Positions 40,272 through 56,548 of a stretch of DNA of 64,000 nt are shown piece by piece. Both the position numbers and the translations under genes were made by a program. Every line of letters starts with the position of its first letter. Positions within the stretch are counted from its first letter, which is position 1. Source of the DNA: Euonymus europaeus (lineage: Eukaryota; Streptophyta; Magnoliopsida; Celastrales; Celastraceae); NCBI GenBank assembly GCA_963580455.1, contig OY756965.1:24650902-24714901 (forward strand), read 5' to 3'. The notes beneath the pieces were generated by a model. It saw only the letters and a program-made list of their open reading frames with translations. It did no database searches and was not told where the DNA came from.

Positions 40272-42039
40272 TGTTTGGTATATATATCTGTATTGTCGCT
40301 ATTTTGAATAATATGAACCGTATCTCGATTCCAAGTGTGGCGTTGGGTGATGGTTGGAAATGGTGGTCTTTGCCTCTTTGTGATATTTATTTTATTTTAT
40401 TTTTTAATGGAGGCTCTTAGAGTTCTGCTAAAATATTGTTCATCCGGGTTGTTAATAAATAATCTCTCTTTGCGGAAAGTTTATTGGGAATGGTTCATTG
40501 CACTTGGCTCTCTCATCTTCAATCATATAATGTCGGAACTAATGAACTTTTGTCGAAAATATAACAACCAAGATGCAGGGGATTGGAACTGAAATTAGAT
40601 GGCTGGTGCCTGGTGGGTATCTGTTTTTGTATTTGGTGAAATCTCAGCACTTCCTTTTCCTTTTGTCTCCAGAAAATAGCTGTGATTGAAAGGCAATGTG
40701 GATGTTACTTAGCAAATGGTGTTGACCCTGTTAAAAAATTGAATGCAAACACATCATCCGGCTCAAATCTCTGCTAATATTTTCTTTAGACATTATTCAA
40801 AGCTCAATAAATTGACATGCGTCATTATAGATCATATCCAAATAGATCGAGTCTTTCTATCGATATAATATCATAAAAAATCAGTCTAAAGACATCAAAA
40901 TGATATTTTCTGAACAAACAGAGGCACCGCACGGAGGATGAAGGTCGAGGAAAACAGGGACACTCACACACTGGCATGCATTGGTGGTGAATGGTAATTG
41001 GGTAATTAAAAAATGTATAGTGGACCCAACGTTTTCTTTCTGGATACGGCAAAATCTGGTTAGGTCCATTCATGGACAGCCGGGTGTCTGTCTTTTGCGA
41101 AACAGAGAGGTCGGCTTTTGCAGGTGGGGGCTTTATTCAATGGAGGATAGCCAAGTGTGGTGCAGATCCAGAGTAAGCGAGAAAAAGACAAGCCACCACT
41201 TGAAATTTAAAAATAAAAATAAAAAAGAAGCCAGCTCTCTTCAACGGGAAATATCTGTCCACGTGGGACCCTACTGATGTCGATGTGCAAACGCCTCCTG
41301 GCCCAAATCCATCCATTGCAGGTCAACACTACATTTTTTACATTTTTTTTGGGTTAAACTGTTATGGATATATTATTAAAAAGTGCACCATCACCATGCC
41401 CTTTGGAGTTGAGTGGTCACCTTATTCCATTTATCACATCATGAAAAGGAAATTCACCACGTCAATTTCTCAATTTAAAATGTGAAAATCAACGTGATTT
41501 TAATCCTACCATACAACAACAGAATCTTTTTTTATGACATTCGATATAGACGTACCCATATACGTAACTATTGTTATGTTTCTGTATTTAAACTCGTACA
41601 ATTTCTAAATGACACATAATACAAGCCTGACTCATCAGTCATCACATACATGAGACCATCCACCAACATAATCAGCATAATAAAAACCATTGACACAACT
41701 GATGCATAAGGAATGAGTCCTTTCCTCCACCCACTAAAGAAGAAAATAGTTCATATTCTTTCCAACTATAACAAATATCAACTTCTCTTTCACGCAGTAG
41801 AGGAAATAATAGGAAGTAAAAAGAATCATCTTAATTCTCAATCTAAATACTTTTGAGAGATCAATACTGTTGCTCTTTTCTAGTCCTATGAACCATCGAC
41901 AATTATAAGGACTTCAGAGTGAGTGGTAGGAGCTGTTAAGATAACCAAATTTCTGGACTGCTCTCAGCACGATATTCCTGATCAGGATTTTGAAATGACA
42001 GCATGCCCGTGAAATATGTACCATGGAATTCGCTTCCAA
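40272..42039. other. Convergent 3' region between HD-Zip and HPP genes
   Basis: The first ~350 bases are probably the HD-Zip 3' UTR, and the last ~200 the HPP-gene 3' UTR. In between is AT-rich DNA with no supported gene. Confidence 0.5.
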
Positions 42040-44676
42040 TCAAAATTTAAAGTTGTTCTTCAAGTAACAGACGATTTCTTGCTACAAGGATTGACGAGAG
42101 TAAAATGAGACGAATGCGAATTTAACTCCTAAAACATTGAGGATGCTAAGAAAACTGGTATAATTTGTATAGGTGAATCTTTAGAAGATGGAAAAATCGT
42201 GTCAGATCAAGTAGGAGTGCATGCCTGAGGAAAGAGAGGAGGAACTTACTATCAAACAAAGGATGATGCATCCAGCAGCCCCGGGGAACAAAGCATACCA
42301 AAAGTTCAAGTGATGCAACTTAACTCCATCAATGAACAAGATCGGTAAGCTTGCAGCTACATACGACGTCATTGCAGTATAATTAAGAATCACATTTTCT
42401 CAAAGACACAACAATGGTTCATGACATGTATAGGTTTGAAACTGCCAGAGCGGGGGTACTCTACCTGGAGGATGTGTGGCACGAGTGTAAATCATGAAAG
42501 CTATGGATGCAGCAAGGGCGGCACTCCTGGCAAGCCAACCAGGTCCAAATATAGTGAATGCAAGAACACCAATTGCAGCACAACCAATTTGAGCCATGAA
42601 CACGTTGTACTTCTGCAAAATAGAACAATTCTTGGTGAGTCATACTCATGATTATACATTTCGATAATGTTAACTCTCCTAAACAAAAGTAAGGAAATTC
42701 TAGGGTCACCACAGAGCCAAACTCGACAAATCTTAGTCAAAGACAAGAATGTATCACGCCAAAAGATTTTCAAAATTTAATGGAAAGATTACCAACTACT
42801 AAAGTAAACAAAATGCAGTTGCTGTGTCAAACAGTGATGATCATGCTCAAGCACAACTTCACAACTGGAAAGGCTTTTCTGTTTGGCAGACCGTATACAC
42901 TGAGCTCCGCTTCTCTCTACATATCAGTTTATACGCCGTCAAACATACTCTCAACCATAGAAAATAATATTTTTTCAAAATCAGTAGATGTTTTGCGTCT
43001 CAGTTTCCCTCATATATCTACTGTCATTAATAGTACAAAGTATAAACCAGCTTTTATCAAAACCGTTAGACCTGATCTACGAGCAAGAAAAAGAATAATC
43101 AACAAAATAATTAGCTTATTAGCTGGGCTATGGGGGTTGAACCAATGGGCCCACATTATTCAGAAAATCTTAAATCTCCCACCTTAACCTCTCAGGCAAA
43201 CCAGCCACATAATAAGCAATCTTTTAATCCTACAAAATGATATCTTTCGGTTTGCCGTTATTGTGGTCTCACCTTTGTGGAGTATTGGCCCTTTTTTCCA
43301 ACTTGCATTTAAACTACAAATTTCAATCATATTTCTTAACCTTTGGTGAGTCCATTTGGCAACATTTTCAAGTTGAATTTTATTAATCTACACACCTTGC
43401 ACCACAACAGAAAAATTTTCCTCACTAGGAGATCATAACCAAGGCATGATCTTATTTTTAGGCTAAATTCAGACATAGAATGTTAGAAGCAGGATGCAGT
43501 TAGTATAAAAACCCATAAAAAGAATAGTTTCAGAAGGCCATTTTGAAGAATAGTATGACATGTAGAGATTTCATTTTTAGGGGCTCAAAAGGAAGAGGCT
43601 AGAGGGTTAAAAAGAGGAAAGCAAGGGTTCCTCAAAAATTTCTAGCTACCATGAACGCTTCCTATGTTGTTGACAATGATTCATTCAATTCCAAAAAAGC
43701 CAATTGCACTAATAATGCTATTATTTATATCTTATTTTTTTCCCAAAAAAAATACTTTATAATCCAAATAACCTGCCACTAATGATTCACTCAATTACAT
43801 TGATAAAGCTATCATTTACGTCTTCCAAAAAAAAGGAAAGAAAGATAACACACGTTTATCATCTACATAATCTGCCACTAAGCCCAGATATGTGGTAATA
43901 ATCCAATGCTAAAGTTCAAGTTATGTTTCTCTGGTGACCATTAAGCTTTCACTTTTGATAGCAGAATATAAAAATAACAAAAACGATATGCATATTAGGT
44001 TGAATCCCTGATTCAACAAACTCTAGATTGCACATTAAATAAAAACCTTATCCTATTTGAAATATCAAAAGCAGCACAATCAGATTTTTGACTAGATGGA
44101 TGGAAATTATTTGAAATTACTGGTTCAAGCATTAATTGGAGGGAGAATGGCATTTTTTTTTATGGAGAGAGTACCCTTGCAGCAGGGGAGGAAGGAGCAG
44201 AGAAGAGAACAGCACAAACAGCTCCAAATGGGGCGATTGTCATCGAAACTCCTTTCGGTGCCAGCATTTGGTCCATCTTTCCCAGCACAGCCATGGCCAC
44301 AAACGCCCCTAATTTACTCACAAAACCCAAAACAAATTACTCATGTTACTGCAATGAAATTAAACATCTTTTGTGATTTTCAATGAGGGTTACCTGCAGA
44401 GGGCCACAAGATGTCGCTGAGAGAAGGAACAGAGGATCCCTTCTCTGGCTTCCAACCATCCCATACCGTTGCAGCCAAATTGCTGCTGCTGGATACCACA
44501 ATCCCATGTCGTCTTCTATTAACATTCCTCCTTGTGTTTCTTGTCTCTGAAATTCCAGGGACTCCAGGAATCCTGAATGGGAATGAGAAACGCAAAGGTA
44601 TTGATGTAGCAATGCGTGGTGCTGGTGTTGCCAAACAGTAGAATCGAGAACAGCTTACCCTCATTTGCATTCCCAT
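42040..44676 (-). CDS. HPP-family integral membrane protein, plastid (nitrite-transporter-like)
   Basis: Exons 44676-44394, 44308-44175, 42612-42465, 42356-42250 and 42081-42040 give 237 residues. The start chosen is the ATG of MGMQMRVSCSRFYCLA; an in-frame ATG 39 bases upstream is possible. The first ~70 residues are Ser/Arg-rich, like a plastid transit peptide. The HPP domain follows, with KMDQMLAPKGVSMTIAPFGA, several hydrophobic helices (AQIGCAAIGVLAFTIFGP; WLARSAALAASIAFMIYT) and the naming motif in RATHPPAASLPILFID, then FWYALFPGAAGCIILCLI. The protein ends with a short basic helix (YLKNNFKF). Arabidopsis HPP proteins of this type (At5g62720, At3g47980) are reported in the chloroplast envelope with nitrite transport activity. 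Intron 2 is long (1.56 kb) and holds no supported gene. Confidence 0.92.
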
Positions 44677-45184
44677 TTTGTTTGTTTGGCTACGGTTTCT
44701 TCTCTGTTCCAGCACTGTTTAATGTAGCTATGGTGGACTTTTCAAAAGGTCCAAAGGGCATTTCAGTGGGTTTAATGCTTCGGATCCTCATAAGCCACAC
44801 CCACATTTTCTTTTGGATAGATTGCATATGCGGACAATGCCACCCTTCCCATGTATTTGTATTCAACTCAAGTTGGGCGTTAAAGTGTTTTTTTATAAGG
44901 TAGAGGGATCTGTTTTTTTTCCCCTCCCACAAACATGAAGGCGGCTGTATACTTGACCCAAAAAAATGTTAAATCTTTCATATTCACAAGTCGTCTACTT
45001 TGAAGGTATATTTTTTATATATATATATATATATATAATTATAACATACCAATAGTTTATAAATAGATGACAAACAAATTAAAAGAAAGTATAATGTGAT
45101 GCGATTACTATATTAAAATGGTAAAAAAATTATTCGCATAGATATGGAGAGAAACCAACGGATGGGAGCATATATCTTGACGAA
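44677..45184. other. HPP-gene promoter region and SDR 3' end
   Basis: A 0.5-kb gap between two genes in the same direction. It includes a (TA)n run at about 45015-45037. No other feature is seen. Confidence 0.55.
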
Positions 45185-45958
45185 TCAAGCAGCTTTAAAG
45201 CCACCATCTACAACCAAATTATGACCAGTGACAAACTCAGAATCCTCACAAGCAAGAAACAACACTGCATCCGCTATATGCTTCACTTTTAACGCACCTT
45301 TCAACCGAAAACTTGACTCCATACATTTCTCTATCTCTTCGATCCCCGTCCCATACAAACCGCACAGCACCGGAGTCGCCACCGGCCCGGGAGACACACA
45401 GTTTATGCGTATACCATATTCGCCGAGGTTCTTACAAGCCGACCTCACTAGCCCCAGCACAGCATGCTTGGACATAGTATAGTCAATAAACTTCTCTCCC
45501 CCAATTGCTGCCATTACACTAGCTGTGCAAATGATGCTTCCTCCTATATTCCCCTCCACCATAGCAAGCGCTGCGTGCTTCATGCACGCTGCCGTTCCTT
45601 GCACGTTAATTGCAAAGAGTTTTGCGTAGGCGGCCACGTCGAAGTCGAGAATGGTTTGATTGCATTGGCTAGCTACGCCTGCGTTGCAGAACATGATGTC
45701 TAGGCGTCCGTAGGTGTGGATTGTGGCCTCCATGAGGGTTTTGATCTGTTCCTCGTCGGTTACGTCACAGTGGACGAATGTGCAACGGTGAGGGCCGATT
45801 GATTTGACGATATTTTGGCCCTTTTCGTCTTGGATGTCTGCAATCACTATGCGTGCACCATGATCAGCGAAGAGACATGCTGTTGCCTCACCGATTCCAC
45901 TTGCTCCGCCTGTGACAATGGCTACCTTGTGCTGAAGCTTCTCTTTGGAGTTTGCCAT
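45185..45958 (-). CDS. Short-chain dehydrogenase/reductase (SDR110C, ABA2/SDR3-like)
   Basis: A single exon of 257 residues starting MANSKEKLQHKVAIVTGG. The open frame extends 37 codons upstream to 46069, but the inner ATG matches the family start just before the first beta strand. Motifs of classical SDRs are present: TGGASGIG (cofactor loop), an acidic residue after the second strand (IADIQDEKG), favouring NAD, CDVTDEE, CNAGVAS, catalytic Ser in CTASVMAA, YTMSK with catalytic Tyr and Lys, and SPGPVATP. The end reads FVTGHNLVVDGGF. The closest group is the plant SDR110C set (xanthoxin, secoisolariciresinol and isopiperitenol dehydrogenases and SDR3-like proteins). Substrate cannot be told from sequence. 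Confidence 0.92.
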   Translation of the reverse strand: MANSKEKLQHKVAIVTGGASGIGEATACLFADHGARIVIADIQDEKGQNIVKSIGPHRCTFVHCDVTDEEQIKTLMEATIHTYGRLDIMFCNAGVASQCNQTILDFDVAAYAKLFAINVQGTAACMKHAALAMVEGNIGGSIICTASVMAAIGGEKFIDYTMSKHAVLGLVRSACKNLGEYGIRINCVSPGPVATPVLCGLYGTGIEEIEKCMESSFRLKGALKVKHIADAVLFLACEDSEFVTGHNLVVDGGFKAA

Positions 45959-46089
45959 TTGAGAATTTGGTATTGGACTAAGCTGAGATAAGTGGCTTAA
46001 AAAGTTGTTCTGAACTCTTGGCAATAAACTATAAAAACTGCAATTGGACAACATGTGACGTACGGACATCTTTGGACATCTTTTGTGAG

Positions 46090-46226
46090 GAATTATTCAA
46101 TCGTTCGGGTGCATATCTCATGTGACACACTCAATGGTATGATTGACATCAATATGTGTTCTCTCTCCTGCTTTTGATTCATCTCATTTCCACGTGGATA
46201 CCGTCTACACACTGAATAGTTACTCA
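46090..46226. mobile_element. MITE, ATTATTCAAT family copy A
   Basis: It starts GAATTATTCAATCGTTCGGG and ends near CACACTGAATAGTTACTC, with internal TGTGACACAC and GACATCAATATGTGTT phrases shared with the adjacent copy B and with 63514-63658. Confidence 0.65.
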
Positions 46227-46366
46227 AAATTATTCAATGCTCCGGGAGCATTTCCACATGGCACACCCGGATGACATTCACATGAAGAGGATAGAGAGAA
46301 AACACATATTGATTTCAACTCTTGGGTGTGCCACATAAGATATGCACTCATGCCATTGAATAATTT
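46227..46366. mobile_element. MITE, ATTATTCAAT family copy B
   Basis: It starts AAATTATTCAATGCTCCGGG and ends ATGCCATTGAATAATTT, so the terminal inverted repeats share AAATTATTCAATG. Interior inverted arms carry GGCACACCCGG and GGGTGTGCC. It sits directly beside copy A. Confidence 0.8.
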
Positions 46367-46949
46367 GACGTGAGGTTGGTAGTTTTCTTTAGTCATTAGG
46401 AGTTTCATTTTCTTATTTATTAGAAGTATTTTTCTTTAGAGAATAATTAGAAATTTTAGTTGAATAAGTATTTTGATTTTATTATTAATATTTTTTAATA
46501 ATTTTATGTTTATTAGGATTTTACAATTTTAATTTTTATAGGGTCATATTGATAAAGGGAAGCTTATAATGAAATAAAATTAATTTAGAGATTTCTCTCA
46601 ATTTTTTTGATGGATTCCAAGTTACGTTGGTTTAGTCGTGAACTAGCCAATCGATTCTCGCTTCCGTTATGCGTTAGCAAGTCTTAAGTTTTGGCCGGAC
46701 AACATTTTTATAAATCTTGCAATTCAATTGGAAGGCCAAACGTACAGCAAAGGAGCAATGAAAGCATCAAAAGTACGGTATTTTATTTTCTTCCAGCATT
46801 GACGGAGCTGTAGAATTCATAAGATTGAAACTGTGTGATTTCAAAATGTGCAAGAACAACAGAATGCCCGGCATTGTCTGCCGGAAAATAATTTATGTAA
46901 CAAATCTACAAATATGCGGGTGCAGGTCCCTGTTAATCTTTCACATAAT
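46367..46949. other. 3' flank of receptor kinase gene
   Basis: AT-rich; contains the receptor kinase 3' UTR. No gene seen. Confidence 0.5.
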
Positions 46950-51738
<4,789 letters not shown>

Positions 51739-52739
51739 CTTTCCTCCTCTAAAACAAGCTCTCTGAGTCGGGTTATCTCCTTGTGCAGTTCAGTCAATGT
51801 AGAACGACTCGGTTGGTATGAAAACTTGAACTGGCAAACAAAGTGCAACATAGTGGGCACACTCTGGTTTTGAGGGTGATGATGGTGTTGGTGCGTGCAC
51901 TACAAAATGATTAAATTAATAATTATTTGAAGACCTAAAGAGGTATGAACCGTTGTTTGTTGGTTCTAAAAATGAATTTCAAAAATTCTGAGCTCCTTTT
52001 CTTTTCCAAATATATCATGATTAAAGAATAAAATTAGTATTGAAAAAGGCAAAAAGTATACTTTCTAAAAAAAGTTCAAACAAATCATTGTATAATTTTT
52101 CGAGCTAAACACGCATATATTTTTGCATTTTGGATTCTATTAAAAGCATATTTCGGGTAAAATGTTTCATGACAAAAATACGATATGTTCTCAAGTTTGA
52201 ATCACAGGTTGTGAAATTTTATTTGTATCCATGAGTGAGTTTTGTCTCTTCCTATGTGAATTCGATCTGCGTTTTGCGTCATATATTGTACTTGTTATTT
52301 GCATATAAAAGAAAATTATTCAGAGACTTATTTGAAATTGTACGAAATTTTTGGATACTTATTTCTAAAATCAAAATTTGATGAGTAAATATCATTAAAT
52401 ACATTGAATTTTTTTCTTGGTATATATTCTGTCAAGAACGATAATAATAAAAAAAATATTTATTTTTTGTTTTTTATTTTTAGAACAGAGAAAGTAGTTT
52501 AAAAAATTGGCATAGAAATTTGTGCGTACTGCGTAGCCGTTTTCCAATGCATTTCAAACTTTAAACAATATGCAAACACTCGCAGAGGTAGAGTTTCATA
52601 TCCAACTCGCGACTATAAATGCGACACGTCAGCCATTCTGGATATTAAAAAAAAGGCGGGCTTTGTGACCGTTTCCCTCTCGAGTCTCACCCCGGTCCCA
52701 CTCCCCCATCCACCTTGAATTTAGGATGTACAAAAGGAC
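51739..52739. other. Upstream region of receptor kinase gene
   Basis: AT-rich DNA including the presumed promoter of the minus-strand kinase. No gene or repeat with clear edges is seen. Confidence 0.45.
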
Positions 52740-52985
52740 ACTTAAAAATTGTACCGGATGATATATGAAAATTTATATTTTTATTTATGTCATTGTATTG
52801 AGAAATGTATTTTAATGATATAGATAAATAAATAATTTATTTTTTGTGAAAAATATGAGGCATAGTATTGATTTGATTTAATTTTATTGAAAAATGGATG
52901 AGAAACACTTGACATTTAGAGATTTTATTAATAAAAAAATGAAAAAATATATAAAGATTTATATTTTATTGATATGTCAATATTA
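52740..52985. repeat. TGTGTTTTG-family repeat copy 3 (diverged)
   Basis: Shares ATGAAAATTTATATTTTTAT, ATTGAGAAATGTATTTTAATGAT, and ATTTTATTGAAAAATGGATGAG with the copies at 14915-15345 and 60815-61090. The edges are approximate. Confidence 0.45.
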
Positions 52986-53097
52986 AAATATATATTAATA
53001 TGCGGCTTAATCTTTTATTTGTGCAATTCAATTGAAAAAATGAAAAATTTAGAAAGAGTATATAGCCATAGGAGTTGCTATAAATCTCAGCCATTAA

Positions 53098-53349
53098 ATG
53101 GCAATTGCTAAAGCTAAATGGCTTTATAGAGACGTGGTTGGTACGTACGCTATTCTTTTGCTCTGCATATGTGTGGGTCATGCCACCGCTGGCGTGCCCG
53201 CTCAAAGAGACTCATCAAGGGCCCACAACTTGATTACCACTACTCTGTCCTTTATACAATCCGAGAAACTATTCGGGAGCAAAAAATCCAAATCTGGGTC
53301 GGATCATGCGAGGAAACTCAGGTTTTTGTCCTTAAAAGTTAAAATATGA
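53098..53349 (+). CDS. Small ORF with signal-peptide-like start, unrecognised
   Basis: An 83-codon frame: a basic N-terminus (MAIAKAKWLYRD), a hydrophobic core (TYAILLLCICVGHATAG) resembling a signal peptide, then a Ser/Lys-rich tail (LFGSKKSKSGSDHARKLR). A donor-like CTCAG|GTTTTT follows HARKLR, so a second exon is possible. It matches no peptide family I know. A TATAAAT lies only 13 bases before the ATG, which is too close to serve it. It may be a chance frame. Confidence 0.25.
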   Translation: MAIAKAKWLYRDVVGTYAILLLCICVGHATAGVPAQRDSSRAHNLITTTLSFIQSEKLFGSKKSKSGSDHARKLRFLSLKVKI

Positions 53350-54049
53350 TTTATAAAAAATAATTCAACTTAGTAGCAATTGAAGCTTTTTAAAAGGGAT
53401 AAAATCGCACGAGCCGTGGGTCAAAATGTGGACAACACTTTGGGTGGTTTCAGCAAAAAGACTTTGCAAATTTTGATATAAAAATAGTGTGAATATTGTC
53501 TCATTTTATAAAAAAAATGTACAATATCAAATTATTTTTTATCATGCGACTTTAGGCATCAAATTAGTTAATTACGGTCCTCTACCATTCAGCTGCTTTG
53601 GAAGGCATGCCTACCCGACAACAAATTGTTGGATTTTAAACCTTGCATGAACGCTATTGATCACGTCAAAAAAGGGACCGACCTAGATGACATATCAGGA
53701 GGTCAAACTAGCGGGTAGGATGTGAATGGACTAACTGCACAATAAATAAACGTGAGCTAGAAGATCTATCAGAGGTCGTCTTCTAGCGTAGAAGATTCGA
53801 CGCGCAAGTCAATTTGTACTCAAAAGCAAGGAGAGTCCGGTTGTCCGGAGCTCTCTATAAGCTTAAGTGTGAAAATTGTGCTTAGACCGCTTCATACCTG
53901 ACTTTGAGAGCCTTATATGGTAGTAGGAGAGTCTGAACTTAAATAGGATTAGGACTTTTCCTTCCCGCCATCTGCACCGTTGATTTATAGAGTACTGGAA
54001 TTTGAGTCTTAGTAGGACTCTTCTCTTAGTAAGAATCGAAATCCACTTC
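53350..54049. other. Unclassified block, possibly retroelement-derived
   Basis: From about 53620 the base composition is less AT-rich and continues, after the inserted hAT element, to about 54950. It has no long ORF. It could be an LTR remnant, but I found no second LTR copy or clear ends. Confidence 0.3.
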
Positions 54050-54731
54050 CAGGGGCGAGATTTTTTTTGGGGCCCTCAAGGAGGGGTTGGGGGCCAGCGC
54101 CCCGAAATTTTTTTTGGGGTTCGGGGCACGCCCCGAAATTTTTTTTTAACACATAGTCATAACTTTTAAACTAATAATAAAAATTCAAACAAATAAAACA
54201 ACAATAAATTTTTGATAGCTGGAACCCAATTTTGGGAGGTTAGACCATCACGTTTTGAATGTCATTACATTAAAATTAAACTAGTAATTATAATATTCAG
54301 TTAAAAATATAATTACATAAAATCACATAAATAGAGACGTTGGAGGTTGGAGAGAGAGAGACAGAACAGAGATTACAGAGATGGGAGACGAGAGAAAGAG
54401 GTGAAGATGTAAATTAGAGTTTTAAAAGTGAAATTGGGCCTTGTAGTAAGTAACTTTGGACTTGAAATTGGAGGCCCAATTTTAAGTATAAAAAACGAAT
54501 TTTTAGACTTGAAATTGGGGGCCCAATTTTAACTACAAAAAATGGAAGAAAAAGTAAAGAGGAAATGTTGGATTAAAGGCTAGACCAGAAGTGAGTAACA
54601 ATACAATGGTTGTGAAAACTAAATTTTATACATATGTTAAAACATATTAGCATTAAAAAAAAATTTGGGGCCCTCGAATTTTGGGGGCCCTGGGCGGCCG
54701 CCCCTGTCGCCTCTGCCCAGGGCCGCCCCTG
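54050..54731. mobile_element. Non-autonomous hAT element with perfect 8-bp target duplication
   Basis: The left end is CAGGGGCGAGATT. The right end reads, in reverse complement, CAGGGGCGGCCCTGGGC. The flanks are identical 8-mers, TCCACTTC at 54042-54049 and 54732-54739. Subterminal GC-rich blocks (GGGGCCCTC, GCCCCGAAATTTTTTTTGGGG) surround an AT-rich centre. CAGGGGCGG ends are typical of plant hAT elements. There is no transposase ORF, so it would need a helper. Confidence 0.92.
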
Positions 54732-54739
54732 TCCACTTC

Positions 54740-55777
54740 CAAGTTAGTCTAGTAATCATAGTAGGAAGCTGTGTAGTAACGAGCAACTCCTTAATAGATC
54801 AAGGAGGTATGCATAGCATGAGATGGTTTCTACCGAGGTTACCTCCTCGGTAAGACAAGGTGATTTCTTGGGCATAAGGCTTCTTCCATGGACCGGTCCA
54901 ACATACTTATTGAGGTGACACATGTCCTAACTTTATCGGTGCAGTCATTTTGGTAATATCAGCTATATAACCCCCCAAAAAAATGTTATATATATATATA
55001 TATATATATCTCACTGGTTAATATTGAGATTTAAGTAGGTCTTTTGGGCTTTAATTTAATTAATTTTTTTTTAGATTTTTTGAATAAGTTGAGGTTTTTG
55101 GACATTAAAGGAGGCATTTATTTATAAAGTCTTAAAAAATATATAATTTACCAATATTTTTTTTAAATAACATTTTTAGGCATTATATATATATTTTTAA
55201 ACAAATTTAATCCATCGCGATCGAATTTTCAAATATTTTGACTTATATACGACACTCTAAATTAATTTTTATTCACATCAATTTGTCCCAAGTATACATG
55301 CATTATTTTTGGATTTGTACTAATAAATATCCATTTTCTCAAAAAAAAAGAAAAAAAAAAAGAGAGAGAGTATACATGAGTGTGAAGTGTGAACAGCTCT
55401 CAACCATAAAATTAATTTTGTCCTTATAGGAAAGACACACTCAATCTATGGCCAACTCTATTTGTCCCCATATGAAGAAAGTATGTCATAATTTTCTCCA
55501 ACGGATGTATACTTTTCATGTCATAATAGTTCAATTTGTCCTTATTGACGTAGGCGTGCGTAGTAGTACCTACTTGTCAATGCAAATCTTTCACTTGTTA
55601 TAAAGAAGATTTGACACGCCTCATAATAAATCTCCTTTTTCCTAACAAACATGCATTGGCTAAGATTAGATGTCAATCGACTGTCTTCCAAGTGTTTGGG
55701 AGGAGAGAAAGTGTCATGTTTACAAGGCACACTTTCTCTCGCGAAGTTTGAACAAGTATGTCGAATTCTTTTAATCG
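54740..55777. other. Intergenic DNA with (TA)n run
   Basis: Continuation of the block interrupted by the hAT element to about 54950, then a (TA)n run at about 54986-55009, then AT-rich DNA with A-rich and GA-rich tracts near 55330-55370. No gene seen. Confidence 0.5.
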
Positions 55778-55912
55778 GAGACTCAGGATCCGTTTGGATC
55801 AGCTTATATTTCAGCGTATACTCTGTCATCCATACTCCAAACACTCTCAGCTTTTACGATTTACGAGCGCTTATACTCCATGAAAATAGTACGATCCAAA
55901 CGGAGGCTCAAG
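55778..55912. mobile_element. Short MITE-like inverted repeat (CCGTTTGGATC ends)
   Basis: The left end GGATCCGTTTGGATCAG pairs with the right end GATCCAAACGGAGGCTC (reverse complement GAGCCTCCGTTTGGATC). The element is about 135 bases. Similar ends are common in plant MITEs. The target duplication is not resolved. Confidence 0.6.
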
Positions 55913-56548
55913 TAACTTTCCTGTGTTTGGGATCTAAATTGATATGTTGCATTATAAAAATTATATAAATAAATTGTTCAACGATTATTATTTTAATATA
56001 CGAGTTCTCGTATTCATATTACACGATAATTTTATTACCTATTTGATCAAACTTTTTTTCTTTCAATGTATTTTAGCTAGACAATTACTGAGTTATTAAA
56101 TTTACTTTCGATTTCGCAATTGCTGCTTCACAATTTTCATAGTTGAAAAGACTTTGCGACATGTAAAATTAAGGCTAGTGTTATGAGTTTGTAAGCAAGC
56201 TGATAAATTAATCAAGTTATTTATTGTTACAATCATCTCCTCTACAAGATCGGTACTCCTATGAACACTATACAACTGTATCATTTTTTAAGAATATCAG
56301 TAATGTAATTCTCCAGTTGATTATCATCGTTGGACATAGAAATTGAGAATGAGACATTAGGTACAAAATTTTTTTCAAGCTAGGGGTCAGCTGCCACTTG
56401 GATAAGTGCGCATCGGCCACTGGTTAGTATACATTCTTGGTCACAGACATTTTCACCGCGTCGGCATTACTAATTAAACACGAGTCTGAGAGCTGCAGAG
56501 ACTAGATAATCAAGAAGAAATCTCACTCTCTAACCTGAATCATGGTGT

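Noticed and set aside
42780..43187. 135-codon plus-strand frame in HPP intron 2
   Set aside because: Unrecognised composition, antisense to an intron, no start context or domain.
45959..46069. N-terminal 37-codon extension of the SDR
   Set aside because: Family alignment begins at MANSKEKLQ; the extension has no clear targeting signature and may be leader. It cannot be excluded.
53620..54950. LTR retrotransposon call for the block around the hAT element
   Set aside because: No paired LTRs, primer-binding site or polyprotein motifs could be found; left as an unclassified block.
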